Of a stretch of 64,000 nt of DNA, positions 19,591 to 32,571 are shown in pieces. Source of the DNA: Chlorocebus sabaeus (lineage: Eukaryota > Chordata > Mammalia > Primates > Cercopithecidae); NCBI RefSeq assembly GCF_047675955.1, contig NC_132926.1, forward strand, positions 17,051,826 to 17,115,825. Reading direction: 5' to 3'. The position numbers and the translations under genes were made by a program. The notes under the pieces are model-generated. The model ran no database searches. It saw only the letters and a list, made by a program, of their open reading frames with translations, and was not told the origin of the DNA. Each line of letters begins with the position of its first letter. Positions within the stretch are counted from its first letter, which is position 1.

Positions 19591-20225
19591 CACCAACACG
19601 TTTTATTTTATTTTTTTTAATTTCAGTAGCTTTAGAGGAACGAGTGGTTTTTGGTTACATGGATGAATTGTACAGTGATAAAGTCTGGTCTTTTAGTGTA
19701 CCTGTCACTTGAATAGTGTACACTGTACCCAATAACTAGGTAATTTTTCGTCTCTCACTCTGCTCCCTCCCTCACCCCTCCCACTGCATCTCCAATGTCC
19801 ATCATATCACTCTGTATGCCTTTACATACCCATAGCTTAGCTCCCACTTACAAGTGAGGACATGTGGTATTTGGTTTTCTGTTCCTCATTTACTTCACTT
19901 AGATAGTGGCCTCCAATTCCAACCAAGCTGCTGCAAAAGACATTATTTTCTTCATTTTTACGACTGAGTAGTATTCCATGGTGTGTGTGTGTGTGTGTGT
20001 GTGTGTGTCTCACATTTTCTTTATCAACACAGAGGTTGATGGGCACTTAGGCTGATTCCATGTATTCAATTGTGACTTGTGCTGTGTGCAGGTGTGTGCT
20101 TTCTTTCCTAATGACTTCTTTTCCTTCAAGTAGATACACAGTAGTGTGATTGCTATATCTACTGGTAGATCTAATTTTACTTCTTTGAGGAATCTCCATA
20201 CCATTTTCCATAGGGGTTGTATTTT
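19591..20225 (-). mobile_element. L1 LINE 3' end
   Basis: Antisense L1 text: a T-rich (tail) left end, then GTGAGGACATGTGGTATTTG and GAGTAGTATTCCATGGTG, which match the reverse complement of L1 3' sequence, continuing to CTCCATACCATTTTCCATAG from ORF2. It is 5'-truncated, and a (TG)n tract lies inside it. Confidence 0.85.
19979..20008. repeat. (TG)n microsatellite
   Basis: About 15 uninterrupted TG units inside the L1 fragment; likely polymorphic in length. Confidence 0.95.
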
Positions 20226-20231
20226 AGTTTT

Positions 20232-20330
20232 TTCTTTCTCTCTCTCTCTCTCTCTCCCTCCATCTCCCCCTTCCTTTTCTCCCTCTTTCTTTCCTCCCTC
20301 TCTTCCTTCCTTCTTTCTTCCTTTCAAGTT
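20232..20330. repeat. Pyrimidine-rich (CT)n/(CCTT)n tract
   Basis: An almost pure pyrimidine stretch on the + strand: (TC)n, then mixed CCCT and TTCC units. It yields long artefactual Ser/Pro- or Lys/Glu-rich open frames on both strands. Confidence 0.9.
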
Positions 20331-20739
20331 AGCCATAGATGGTTTCTATTACTTGTAACTAAAGAATACTAACCGATACTAAAAAAGTGATAGCAAAACT
20401 CATAGATACAACGTAAGTGCTGAGAGAACTACATTACAAGGCAAAAATTTAAGTACCATAAGGGAAAAAAACAACATATTACAAGGGGTATAATAAAAGA
20501 GGCAGAACTAGCTCATGTTTATTAAAAGAACTTTAATGGAGAAAATAAAAGTATGAATAAAATTTTCAGAGGAGATTAGGATAATAGAGCAAACACCAGC
20601 AAAGTGATCAAGGGAAGACAATTTTAATATGTAATCAATGGTTAGGAATAACCCTGCTTCACACATATAGAAACATAGAACACATAACGAAATGAGAACA
20701 AATATTGGAATGGATGATTTGTTCGTTTTTAAAATAAAT
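20331..20739. other. Intergenic DNA, nothing recognised
   Basis: No gene or repeat family recognised. Confidence 0.5.
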
Positions 20740-21260
20740 ATTTATTGTAGTTCTGTGATCCAATGGTAAATAAGACAGATGTGTTTCCTACCTTCAGGAA
20801 ACTTATATTCTCCTGAAGTAAAGAAACAAATAACTACCAAAAAAAAAAAAAAGATCTTGAACAAACAAACTTATTACTTTAAAAATGCAATAAGCTCTGT
20901 GATGAAGAAAACAAGGAGCTAAAATACAGAGTATGGATGGTTGGGTAAGGTAGGGAGTTTAGAAAGGGCTGGAGGAATGTTGTGATATTCTAGATAATAA
21001 ATGAATTATGATAAAATGAGAGAAATGGGGCTCTCCAGGCAAAGGGGCAGATAATGCAAATGTCCCTGGCACAGGGAAGAATTTGACTTGTTCTCAAAAT
21101 TAATTAAAAAGGCTCCAGCCAGGTGAGCAAAGGAGTGTGCACTGTGAGATGATGCTGGAAAAACAGCCAGGGACAAGATCCTGTAGGGGCTTAGATTTTA
21201 TTCTAAATTTGTGAGGAAGCTGAGAGAGGGGTTTGGATTTTATTCCCAATTTGTGAGGAA
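20740..21260 (-). mobile_element. L2 LINE fragment
   Basis: Antisense L2 hallmarks in order: GTAAATAAGACAGATGTG, AACTTATATTCTCCTGAAG, CCAGGCAAAGGGGCAGATAA, GACAAGATCCTGTAGGGGCT and GATTTTATTCTAAAT. The text is diverged, and the GGATTTTATTC segment is locally repeated at about 21195 and 21233. Confidence 0.75.
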
Positions 21261-21735
21261 GCTATTTACATTTTACGAAGATCAACTTCATGGCCATGGA
21301 GTTGGGAGCAATTATTATGGGGTGGGAGCAATTATTACACTATACAATAATAGTCTTGAATGATGGGTTAGATTTAGAAGATGAAGAAATGGGAGGAATG
21401 AAGGGTAAATCATGGCAGACATAATGGGAGATATTAAATATGAGGATATAGATTTTTTGTTATTGAGTATATAATTTAGAACTCCTGAAAATATTTGTTT
21501 TAGGGACAACTGTCTTCCATAATGACATTATTCCTAATGCATATTTCTACTTCTAATCTTCCCCACTATGTATACTTCCTGTCATATGATTTAGCACATA
21601 ATTACATGCTGACCAGTACTCTGCAATTTCCACTATATTTTATTTCCCAATTTGATTCAGAACATCTGAAGGGCAGGGCCAATTCCACACATTTCTGGAT
21701 CTTTCACATGACCTAATATATTTTCATATAAATAT
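21261..21735. other. Intergenic DNA, nothing recognised
   Basis: Short open frames on both strands without domain character. No repeat family recognised. Confidence 0.5.
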
Positions 21736-21905
21736 GAATTAGTAATAATAACAAGTATGTATTTAATTCTTATCATGTTCTTGGTGCTGTTCTAAGAGTT
21801 TTACATGTATAATTTCGTTTAATTCTTGTACAAAATCTATGAAGAAAGCCTGGTTATTATTTTATGGTGAGAAAATTCAAATTTGCCATGATGAAGCCAC
21901 TTGTC
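21736..21905 (-). mobile_element. MIR SINE fragment
   Basis: Antisense MIR pattern: a diverged TTCTTGGTGCTGTTCTAAGA, then TACATGTATAATTTCGTTTA, a two-base TTATTATTTT stretch and AAGCCACTTGTCC. Confidence 0.65.
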
Positions 21906-22745
21906 CACTTATTATGAATTGATTCATTTCCCTGTAATATTTTTGAAGAAGAAAAAACAAGCACCTGGTCAGATAGGCTGTCATGGTATATTGAAAGAGT
22001 ATATGTGAATCATATTTTCATGATATTATTCCTAGTCCTCCTAGGAATCCACCATAAATCTGTTGATGGTGATAGAATTCCACATATTTTCCCCATCTGC
22101 ATTTGCTAGCTGTATATGTCATTTCAATAGAAAGGTTTAATTCAGATCACATGACACTCTGCCTCAGTTGCCCTCTCTTTCAGTTAACGAAGCCAGCCTA
22201 TATTTATCCCACCACTGAATCAGAGAGATCACATCTTCAGTAGTTGCGACTGGTTCATTTTGTTTGGATCCTAAGCATTTCCAACATAAATATCCATGGA
22301 GAAATACCTATCAAGTAATTATTGTGACACAGATGATGATTGTAGTGCAGTTATCTCAACAGATGCCAAGAAGTTAAAAAAAAAAAAAAAGGGGAGATGG
22401 TGATATAAATGAAAGAGAAAAACAAACACAATACTAATGGGAATTAGAAGGAAAAATAAAGATTGTCAAAGAACATTACTGATGGGCAAACTATAGGAGG
22501 ACACCAGAAAAAAAAAAAAAGCAAAATTTAAAATAATTTAGATTCCACCCTGAGGCATTCAAATATACAAACAATAGAGCAATTTTAATTGGGCAAATAG
22601 ACTCTGTTTGCTTAAAGCGATTTCTCTCCTTAAAACACAGCGACAAGGATGACATCCTTGACTTCTGCTCACAGTCTGTTTTCGTCATCAAAGATTAAAT
22701 TTTATAAATAGAAAATTCCAATTTATATTTTGGTTTATAGTATGA
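21906..22745. other. Intergenic DNA, nothing recognised
   Basis: Contains poly(A) runs at about 22376-22391 and 22508-22520. No gene or family recognised. Confidence 0.5.
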
Positions 22746-22747
22746 AC

Positions 22748-23115
22748 TCAAATAAATATGTCCTCTGTGTCGTGGGTGTGACTGACTGGGGTCGCCGTCG
22801 TGGGAGATAAAAGAATTTACCAAGACAGTCGTGGGTAAATAAAGGCAGATTGATTAGAGAAAATATGAAGATACATTTTGAGAGAGCAATGGGCAGCATG
22901 GCAGAGAGAAGCCTGTCTGCCAAGAGGCAGGGCTTGTAGAGAAGTTTTATAGGGTTATGCCGGAGAGGCTAGGTGCAGGTAGAGTGGTTCTGCTGGGGCT
23001 ACCTGCAGAAAGAGGTGTTTGGGAACAGGATGCTGTACAAGCGGTTTGTCTGTGGTTAGCCATTTCTTAGAACAATTGTTCTCCCCCACCTTGGAGCCTC
23101 CTCCCCATTGTTGCT
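22748..23115 (-). mobile_element. Probable class I ERV solo LTR (unassigned)
   Basis: On the minus strand there is a TATAAAACTTCTC promoter-like element (plus-strand position about 22940-22955). It is followed by a CCTGCCTCTTGGCAGACAGG stretch and an end containing GGTAAATTCTTTTATCTCCC and GACCCCAGTCAGTCACACC, the usual texture of a class I LTR. The family is not identified. Confidence 0.5.
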
Positions 23116-24489
23116 ACCGTATTAGGACTCCACACGCTGTCTCATTAGGAAGAGAGTAAACAATAAGTGGAAGATGATATTAAAACAGATACTATCATGC
23201 CACCGATTTGTATGGAAAATTAGACAAGGCAGATGAGAAACTTGGCAAGAACAGGAGAAGTAAAATGGAAGAAGAAGAAAAGGAAAGGAAAGAGAACAGC
23301 AGAAACAACAAAACACACACACACATCAATTGCTGATCATTTTGAAAATTTCAAGTGTTCAAGTTAGCTCAGGTTTTCCAGAGGTCATTCATTTTCTGGC
23401 CACGTTTGATATCTTGTCCACCCTCTCGTCCCCACTCCTAATTTGGTGTAGGTTGCTTGACTTACAGAAAATTGTGTCATTCAGAAATACTAGGATCACA
23501 ACAGGCTGATTAATTCACTGTGTTGAAAAGCTGAATTTAGGTGATAGACTATATAAATCTCTCTTACATGAGATGTCAGCTCTGCAGGCTGTAGTGTTGG
23601 GAGTTTATCTTAGATTTTAGCTGAGTTTCTTTAGGAGCCCTGGCAAAGCAGGACCACAGAGAAAATGCTATTAGAGTCATTTGCATTTTCTTACTGAAGA
23701 GGTGGAAACCTGGATTGCAAGAACTCTGCCAATCAGCATCCACTATTTGGGTGATGTAGGAAAAAGTAGCATAATAACATGGGAATAAAAATGCTTTTAA
23801 AATATTTTTAAATGCAGCTCTCATTTCTTCAAAAATTTAGAGAATTAGTCACTTGGCATCTCATTTAATGCTCAAAATTCAATTTAGCCTAAAACATTCT
23901 AATAAATATAAAAGACCTTGGAAATATATAAAAATAACATTTTGTAAACATCATATGGCTTCACAAATTGGAGGCAATTTACTTATATTACTTTTTTTCT
24001 GATATGTGTTACAAAATATTCTTCTTATTTCTGCCCTTTTACTTCTCTCTAGTCATACTTTGTTTTTTATTTATTTATTTTTTTTACTACAGAAACATTT
24101 TGGCGGGGAGGGTGGGAACACCTATCTAGATATCATAGGACACTATTGTTCATTAAGCGTAATTTTAAAAATGCTAACTTGCTTTTCCCTTCCCTGAATA
24201 AAACACCATCACTCAGACACTAGGTCAGGAAAATAGGACATAGAAAACAAGCAAGAGTCTACCAGCTGAAGACTAAAATGCAAGAGGAAATTGCTTTAAG
24301 AGAAGCCACAGAATTAATGCCTGTACACATTCTGAAACTTTTTGAAAACCAGCCACCTTTTCCACCTGTAGACTGAGCTGTGGCTCTATCCTAAACCTGG
24401 CAGGTCTTCTCTATGCCTACAATTGTCTTAATAACTTACAGTAATGTCGGCACACTGTTGTCCTCATAACACAGACTGTAGTACCTGCA
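23116..24489. other. Intergenic DNA, no gene seen
   Basis: No gene or named repeat supported. A short (CA)n stretch is at about 23312-23326. Confidence 0.5.
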
Positions 24490-24690
24490 TGACTGTCCAG
24501 GTTCTAAGCTCTGCTTTGCCTCTTACTGGTTTTCAGACATTTGGTGGGTAACTTAACTTCCCTATGCTCCACTTTCTTCATCTGTAAATGGGCATACTTC
24601 TCAGGCCTACCTCATAAGACTGTTATGTTAGTTATAAGAGGTTGAGAAACATGCCTCGGGCAGACTAATGCCATATACATGTTTGATAAA
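24490..24690 (+). mobile_element. MIR SINE fragment
   Basis: Diverged MIR core: CTCTGCTTTGCCTCTTACTG, GTAACTTAACTTCCCTATGC, TTCATCTGTAAATGGGCATA and CTACCTCATAAGACTGTTAT follow in consensus order. Confidence 0.8.
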
Positions 24691-24699
24691 TGAATATAT

Positions 24700-25210
24700 G
24701 AAATTAAAAAGCAGATTAAATCAGTAAATATGAAGTAGGCACCTACACTGTTGCAAGCTGTGTTACAAGAAAGAACAAGATAAAACTGGCCAAATCAGTG
24801 GACTTGAACTTACGTTCTAGAGAAAAGGAACAGGAGTAATCTTGTAAACAAATAAACAAGACATTTTTATATGGAGATAAATGCTATAAAGAAATGACTG
24901 TTATGTGATAGCAATAGAGGAGAATGCTTTGGGAAGGCCTTTTTGGGACCTGGGATTTGAGGTAAGACCTGAAAAATGAGAGGCTGTTCAGGAATAAGAA
25001 ACGGGAGCTCTAGGTACTCAGCAACTAGAAGCACTATTTTGCTATAGGACCGAGGAGACCTGGGTGTGGAGCTGGAGAAGGAAGGGGATGGTAGGGTATA
25101 ATGTCAGAAAAGCAGGCAAGAGGTCTGTTGGTCAGGTCTTGGAGTTTGACTTTTAGTGCAATGAAAAACCACTGCAGGATTTAAAACTGAGGACAAGGGT
25201 GATCTACTTT
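24700..25210 (-). mobile_element. L2 LINE fragment
   Basis: Antisense L2 in order: a diverged AAGTAGGCACCTACACTG, GAACTTACGTTCTAGAGAAA, GGGAAGGCCTTTTTGGGACC, GGTAAGACCTGAAAAATGAG and GCAATGAAAAACCACTGCAG. Confidence 0.8.
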
Positions 25211-25839
25211 AACTGCCAAAAAATTCCTTTGCTTCTGAATGTCTACTGAAACCATTCACTTAACCCCAATTTATTGACTTACTTTATGCATTGACTTGGT
25301 GGTTTGGACTCTAAATTTCATCTTGTTATTGACTCAAAAAATGCAGAAGATACTAGCTGGGAAGTAAATATATATCTGCCATTAAGAGATTTTACTCCAA
25401 AGTACTTGGTAGCTACGTTTGTCTAGTTTTACTTATATGTAGTTATGTAAACCTTTTCTTTGACTATATTTCACTCATCCAAATTTTGCATGACAATTCC
25501 CTTGTAGTTTCTTGCCAGAAACCCTGGACAGGACCAATTATATGTACAGGCTATAGGCAGCTGTCTACATTTGTATGATGTGTGAGGCACTACACAACAT
25601 TTAAGCGACAAAGATTTTCTTAATCACTAGTCTATTGTGGTATGTAAAACTCTTACCAATAGATTTATGACACTGAGTTACAGAGGTAAAATGTCAGAGC
25701 AAACAGAAGGTTCATATCTTACTGAGGTGAAAGAAAACATTATCAGAGGATAGGGCGCTGTACCAATTACATAGGGAACAGAGTAGATTTGACAGAAGTA
25801 CTAAGCCATGAAGGGCCTATCCAGTTGGATATCTACTTA
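25211..25839. other. Intergenic DNA, nothing recognised
   Basis: No gene or repeat family recognised. Confidence 0.5.
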
Positions 25840-27332
25840 CAGACATGCATCACTTAACAATGGGAATACATTCTGAGGAATGCATTGCTAAGTGATTTCA
25901 TCATGTAAACATCATGTAGTGTACTTACACAAACCTAGATGGTACAGCCTACTACACACCTTGGCTATGTGGTATGGGCTATGGGTCCTAGACTAAAAAC
26001 TTTAATACTGTACTTAATACTGTAAGCAGCTGTAACACAATGGCAAGTATGTGCGTATCTAAATATAACTAAGCTTAGAAAACATACAGTAGGCTGGGCA
26101 CGGTGGCTCATGCCTGAATCCAAGAACTCTGGGAGGCCAAGGCGGTTGGATCACTTGAGGTCAGGAGTTCAAGACCAGCCTGGTCAACATGGTGAAACCC
26201 TGTCTCAACCAAAAACACACAAAAAATTACCCAGGTGTGGTGGCAGGCACCTGTAGTCCCAGCAACTCGGGAGGCTGAGGCAGGATAATCGCTTGAACCT
26301 GGGAGGTGGAGATTGCAGTGAGCCAAGATCATGCCACTGCACTCCAGTATGGGCAACAGAGTGAGACTCTAACTCAAAAAAAAAAAAAAAAAAAAAAAAA
26401 AGAAAGAAAAAAGAAAGAAAAGAAAAAGAAAAGGTACGGTAAAAATACGATATAAAAAATTTTAAAATGGTACCATCAATGGTGTCTGCAGCACTGGAAG
26501 TTGATCTGAGAAAGTTAATGGGTGAATGGGACTGAATGTGAAAACCTAGGACATTACTGCACACTACTTTATAAACACTGTACACTGAAGCTACATACAC
26601 TAAATTTATTTTAAAATCTCTCTTTAATAATGAGCTTTAGCTCTCTGTAACTTTTTTAAGTTTATAAACACTTTAATTTTTAAAACTTTTAAACTCTTTT
26701 GTAACAACATAGCTTGAAACAAATACACTATAAAGGTGTACAAAAATATTTTTTTCTTTATAGTGTTATTTTAGGCAATTCTATTTTTAAGTGTTTAATA
26801 TTTTTAACTTTTTTGCTAAAAACTAAGACAAAAAGACACACATTAGCTTAGGCCTACACAGGGTCAAGATCATCCATCTCACTGTCTTTCACCTCCACGT
26901 CTTGTCCCACTGAAAGGTCGTCAGGAGCAATAGCAAGCATGGAGCTGTCATCTGTGATAGCAATGACTTCTTCCGGAATATCTCCTGAAGAGCCTGCCTG
27001 AGGCTGTTTACAGTTAACTTTTTAAAAAATAGAAAGAGTGTACTCTAAAATAACATTAAGAAGTACAGTCAATACATAAACCAGCAACATAGTTATTATC
27101 AAGTATTATGCACTGTATATAATTGTATGTGCTAGACTTAATACAACTAGCAGCACAGTTGGTTGGTATACACTGGCATCACCACAAACATGTAAGTAAT
27201 GATCTGCATTATGAGTTAAAATGACCATGATGTCACTAAGTGATAGGAATTTTTCAGCTCTATTATAATCTTATAGGACCAACATTCTACATGTGGTTCC
27301 ATGAGATTATAGATTCATGAGGCACATGACTG
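25840..27332. mobile_element. Tigger-like DNA transposon remnant, split by an Alu
   Basis: Left end CAGACATGCATCACTTAAC and right end GGCACATGACTG are inverted (reverse complement CAGTCATGTGCC) and sit at TA dinucleotides (25838-25839 and 27333-27334). This is the Tc1/mariner signature with pogo/Tigger-type CAG termini. About 1.15 kb remains once the Alu at 26092-26434 is removed. The internal part includes antisense-looking coding remnants (the CACTGTCTTTCACCTCCACG region around 26880), now non-coding. Subfamily not assigned. Confidence 0.72.
26092..26434 (+). mobile_element. Alu SINE (S-like) inserted in the transposon
   Basis: A dimeric Alu starts GGCTGGGCACGGTGGCTCAT, with a long A tail that grades into AAAGAAAG. 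TACAGTA before it and TACGGTA after it look like a decayed target duplication. Confidence 0.92.
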
Positions 27333-27334
27333 TA

Positions 27335-29413
27335 TGTATCCTGCCTTCATCTACTCATGATTTGAACCAATATGTGGATGGTCAATCCTTTCTGCATTTA
27401 AAATTATCTTCAGAAGTCCTTAATCTTACAAGTCTGTTTTCCCCCATTCTGTTTTAATTGACTCTAACTTTTATCAGTGAGACTCTTTATTTGTAACTTT
27501 CTAAAACTGTTCAACTTAAAAAACTATCTGGAATAACAACAGAGATGAATACAGCTTTAAGAAAAGAGAGTCATGCTTCTCAAAATTGAGATTTATGAGA
27601 ACAAACAATTTAATTCAAACAACATTAGGATACGGTATCTTCTCCCCAGGAGCTAATAATAAAATTACTTTTATACCAATGTCTTAATTTCGTTAGATTT
27701 TTCATAGCTCTTTATACATTTTGTGCTTGGTTGCCTAGGAGTCTTAATAGTGTTGGAGGTAGTTTGCTGATTGGCTGAGGTTAGCAATCATAGTAGTTAA
27801 ATATGTAATGTTTAAATGGATGCCACCTGTGTTTTTTCAATAAAACTAGGTAGTGGAAAAAAACACATTTAACATGAAAAATCCCCATTTTATAGATTCA
27901 ATAGACTAAACTGATGGGAACTTAATTTCCCTATGCTTTGATGTTTGCATCATAAGTAAAACCAAAAGCGGGCAGATACTGGCATTTTTGAAGTGCAGTT
28001 ACTATGATCTTACCTAGAATGTTTTCCTCCAAACTGTGTCTGCACATTTAATAATTAGCTTTATTTCCACTTGTTTGCAAATAAGTTTGTACTTAGTTAT
28101 TTAAAGGACTTGCCACTATTTTCCAAAATAACCATTTTGGAAAAGCCATGTTGGTTAAACCTTAATGACGTTTTTGGTATATTGTAATTCTAACAACAAA
28201 TTAGGGACTTGGTTTTGGCATTCAGGCACTTTCTTACTCAGATAAGTTGATTAATTCCACTTGTGTCTTATAGCCTTATGAGGTATGTGATTTATTTCAT
28301 GGCTCTTAATATCATTATCTCTTTTTTATTCTTTTCAGTTTTTATGATAACGACCCTGATTTCTTTAAACTCAAGCCATAAAATTATGTATATGTATAGT
28401 GTTAGTTTCCCTGAGTGTATGTTAAATTAAATATTGACTTTGCAAGCTCTTTATCATTTATTATTTACCATTATCAATCTGTGGAATTTATTAAAAAATT
28501 GATAAGAATGCCTGATGGTGAAATCCCCACAGGTGTCAAATTGGATGACCCAACCAAGCCAATTACACAATTGATAAATCTGTGGTTACTTTGATAAAAT
28601 GACACAATTTGCTTTTAACAGGGACTGATATTTTTTAAGGACACTTTGAGACATTTTCTTTGAAGGAATAATGTTCTTCAATTTTAGAAAACTACCTTTT
28701 TTTTTTATTCTTTTCAGAAGATTGCCTTCTTGTGAGGCTTGTTAGTCTTTCTGTTCTTTCTGCCTTTTTCCAGAAGTTGATTTCTCATTCTTCGGCACTT
28801 TAGAAAATGTTGGGAGAGAATTTCAAGTATTTAAAAAAAATATTTTTAGCAGATTTACCTTTTGTGCAAAGTGTCAGACGGTTCAAGGGGCACCCTGAGC
28901 TTTCTCACATCTTTTGTCAGTGGAACAGAATTTCATTCCTAAAGAACAATTGTTCACATTACAAAAATAAGCCTCCTACATAGGTGCCCTTGCCGATAGC
29001 CTCCAGAGAAAGGATAAAAAATAAATGATCTTATAGACTGATTAATCTACTCTTTCACCCCACATGAAATCTAGGGCTCTTAGTAAGGTTGTAATGAAGG
29101 GTCCTGGGAAAAACGCTTTGCCGTTTTCTAAACAGTTTTTAAACTTCTAACATACAACTGTTTTCTAATTAAACTTATTGTGATCAGAGGTTATGTAAGT
29201 AAAAAACAAAAAGTCAAATGAAATAAAGTCATCTTGAGGGGAATGTGAAAAATTCCATTCTTTCACACCCATGAGGTTAAGCATATCAATAGTTTTAGTT
29301 GAAAAGAAAGGGTGTGGGGGGGAAAATAGCTATTTTCAATTCAATGCAGTTATCAAACAAAAGCTCTCTTTCCCTCAGTCATCCAATCTATCTGTTCACA
29401 CATATGTAGTTAG
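27335..29413. other. AT-rich intergenic DNA, nothing recognised
   Basis: About 2 kb without a supported gene, RNA or repeat family. Open frames are short. Confidence 0.5.
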
Positions 29414-29577
29414 CACAGTTTCGCAAGCCTGGATCCATATTCGAACCACTTGAGGAGCTTCTGAAACTTAGCCAGACATTGGCAGCCTGGGGGTCCAGCA
29501 GCAGAGAATCTGCTTTCCTGGGAGCATTAGCGCATGCTAGTGCTTCCCCAAGGTGACCCAGAGTTGAGAAACACTGA
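29414..29577 (+). mobile_element. MER5A-type hAT DNA transposon fragment
   Basis: The order CCTGGATCCATATTCGAACC, ACTTGAGGAGCTTCTGAAAC, CAGAGAATCTGCTTTCCTGG and GAGTTGAGAAACACTG follows the palindromic MER5A consensus, with inverted-repeat-like ends. Confidence 0.75.
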
Positions 29578-30354
29578 GTTAGACTGACACCTCTACTTTT
29601 AAGAGGATGCTTGAAAACATCTAAAAAGGAACATATTTTCAAGGAATTTTTCTTTCCAATGAGATTCAGACTTGTCTGGGGATGGCTGGCTGTGTGTTTC
29701 ACTTGTATTTATCTTTCTAGTAATGCTCTGTGATTTATTATTGTTCTTAGCATCATTATTAGAATTACAGCTTCTGAGACATAGCTTTCAATTAATCAAT
29801 ACATTGATTGATATATGTAGATAGCCTGAAGAAATGCCCAACAAAAGAATTTAAAATATTTTGTGTCATCAGGGCACGTATCCATTTTATGATGAAGACA
29901 GTGCAGGCTGAGGAAGTACAGATGACAAAGAGAGAAGGAATGGGTTTGTGCTCTGTTGCATTTCTAATATTGAGGATTAGGGTGAAAGAGATGTTTAGAA
30001 AACATGGGCCAAGTCATAAATAGCTGCAGGTGACACCTGTTAAGTCTTGTGCTGTATCATTGAAGACACCATAGTCTTAAACTCTTGACTTTAGTCAGGG
30101 AAAACACTTCATATCCATCCATTCCTGCTTTCCCGTTCATTCAATACTCAACCATCACAAAGTTGGGATACCACAGCATGTATTGGATGTTGTTCCTCTT
30201 ACAGTAGAAAAGAGTGTTTGCAGTAAAATGTCAGTGTACAAGAATACTGGGAGGGAGGTGTGGTTATATCTGCACTAACAACAGAGATTAGTAATAACCT
30301 GTGGTTAATTTTTGAACAGTAATGCCTGCATGTCTCAACATTTTATTTTAACAG
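29578..30354. other. Intergenic DNA, nothing recognised
   Basis: No gene or repeat family recognised. Confidence 0.5.
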
Positions 30355-30590
30355 TGATTCAGAGCTCTGACTCTGGAATCAGACTCCCTGGCCTCTAGGA
30401 TTTCCTATTTAGTTCTGCTCGGACTTACGATTTAATCCTGAAGCCTCAGTTATTCACAGCTCGAAACGGGGGGTAGTGAGAGTACCATTTTCAGATGGTT
30501 TTGTAAAATTACATTCTGGAATCCATATCAAGGGCTTAACAACGTACCTGGCGCGTGGTAAGTTCTCAAGAAAATGCTAGTTATAGTTGT
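30355..30590 (+). mobile_element. MIR SINE
   Basis: GCTCTGACTCTGGAATCAGA, CTCCCTGGCCTC, a diverged centre, then GGGCTTAACAACGTACCTGG and GTGGTAAGTTCTCAAGAAAA follow the MIR consensus from head to tail. Confidence 0.78.
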
Positions 30591-32527
30591 TATTGCCTTT
30601 TGCTGTTATTTATTTATTAAAACAAGTAATACATATATGCCTCACTGTATGGCATGAGGTAATGGAGCATCAAGCAGCAAAATAAACAGAGAATGGTGAA
30701 ACTCAACTAACAGAATTGAAATTTAAGGAGTTACATTTGAAAATCACGCTGAACCTAAAACAACGCCAAAGGTGCATGAATGACCAAATGTGCTTCATGA
30801 AAATGGGAATGTTGTAGGAATTCTCATTATCCACTGTGTAAAAATGCAGTATCAATTTTTCAATAATGACAAGGCATGGGAGCTAGACTATTCAAGAAAA
30901 CTAAGTTAGAAATGCTAATTTTAGCTTTTGTAGGTTACAGTTAAGTAATTCATAGGAATTCAGGAAATAAGTGCTTGTGAAGAACCCAGATATTACATAA
31001 TCAGAAGCCTATGAAGTTTTTGTAAAGAATATTTTCTAGTTTATATCAAGATACTAGATCCCAGTAGAGGACATTTCAAGGTATCTTAAAGGGAACATCT
31101 ATTTTTAAATCTATTACATGGCTTCCGTTTTTTTTTTTTGTTTGTTTGTTTTTTTAGCTTCTTGAGGGTCAAAAGTAAAACCAAGAAAAACAAATGTTTA
31201 TTCAATCAGATTCATATCAAAAACACCCTCAAAGCCTGTCTAAAAGCTAAGATATTTTTTCAACAATTTCAAAAGGTAAATGGAATATTCCAGATGTCCA
31301 GAGTGTCAGTCTATAAATGTTGAGCTGAGAATCTGCTCTATGAGTGCATACTGATGCACTTAGGGTGACTGGTCCAGGCTGTGAAAGAGACAGAGAAAGT
31401 CCATTACTGCTGATGAGAAGACAGTGAGCTTGATGGAGGATAAACAAAGACAGTGTCTGTAGCTTAAGTTCTTAGATTCCTGCAAAGTATGGGCCATGCC
31501 ACTTGCTGGAAATGTAAAAAATTAGAGTGAAGTAGGAGGTAGCAAAATGGGCTGGAACCAAGATGGAAACATCTGAATATGTTGAAGGGGAATATTTAAG
31601 GTTGGGTGGAGAGGCTATTTGAACAGAGAACACGAAAGATGAAAATGAGATTACTATCTGATCATGTAGCAATTTTACTCTGGTAGTAGGGATTATGCCA
31701 GAGCAAGTCCTTGGGTGAACATGTCAATGTTTTGAGTTTGAGTCCTTTTCTATCTACACCGTCTACACTGTACGTTATCTACAATACTGAAAAACCTGGG
31801 CAACTCACATGGTGAGCATGCAACAAATAATTGGTAAATGGATGAATTAATCTTTTGTTATATAGGTTAATAACAGGTTACAAATAATAAGTGGAGGAGG
31901 AAGTTGTCAAAAAAAGGTAACAATCAAGGAGAAAGAAAGATTGAAGCCAGCAAAATTCAAAATGGTTGAATGGTGGTAGGAAACAGACACTTTAAACAAG
32001 AAGAAATATATGTACAAAACATTTCCACAAGTATTTAGAAATAATAACCTTTATCCCATCCAAGAATCTGTATGGTCAGTTTCACCAGGGGACTTCCTTG
32101 ATGGTGTCAGATAGTTGTGCAATGCATTTTATTAGAAGCAATTTTTGTAAAGAGTTGCAAAGGAAATATTTATGATTTATCTGGATAGATCCTTACCAGC
32201 TAGAATTGTCTTTGGATGGAGGGAAAATGATACTAAAAACTTTACATATTTAGGCATAAGACATTTGACTCTAGCTTTGTAGTGAACAGATGAAAGAAAC
32301 AGCATGGGGAGTAAACTTTATGAACTTTCATTATGTTTGACTACACTATTAATAAAGCATTCTCCCTGGCAAATCCATTGTAGTGTCATATCTATCAATA
32401 CTCACCGTCCAATATTAATGCCATCGACAATAAAGCAGTGATCACAATTTCACAACTGTTTATAAAGAGCTTATGGCCTTTCATTTGGTAATGAGTTACA
32501 CACATGGTCGGTGACTGTTAATATGCA

Positions 32528-32571
<44 letters not shown>

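Noticed and set aside
20010..20336. Lys/Glu-rich minus-strand frame
   Set aside because: It is produced by the pyrimidine-rich simple repeat and L1 text.
26205..26600. 131-codon frame with SHSVA-type peptide
   Set aside because: It is a translated Alu, as are those at 2026-2301, 40762-40989, 48092-48346, 48429-48694, 51075-51323 and 62427-62675.
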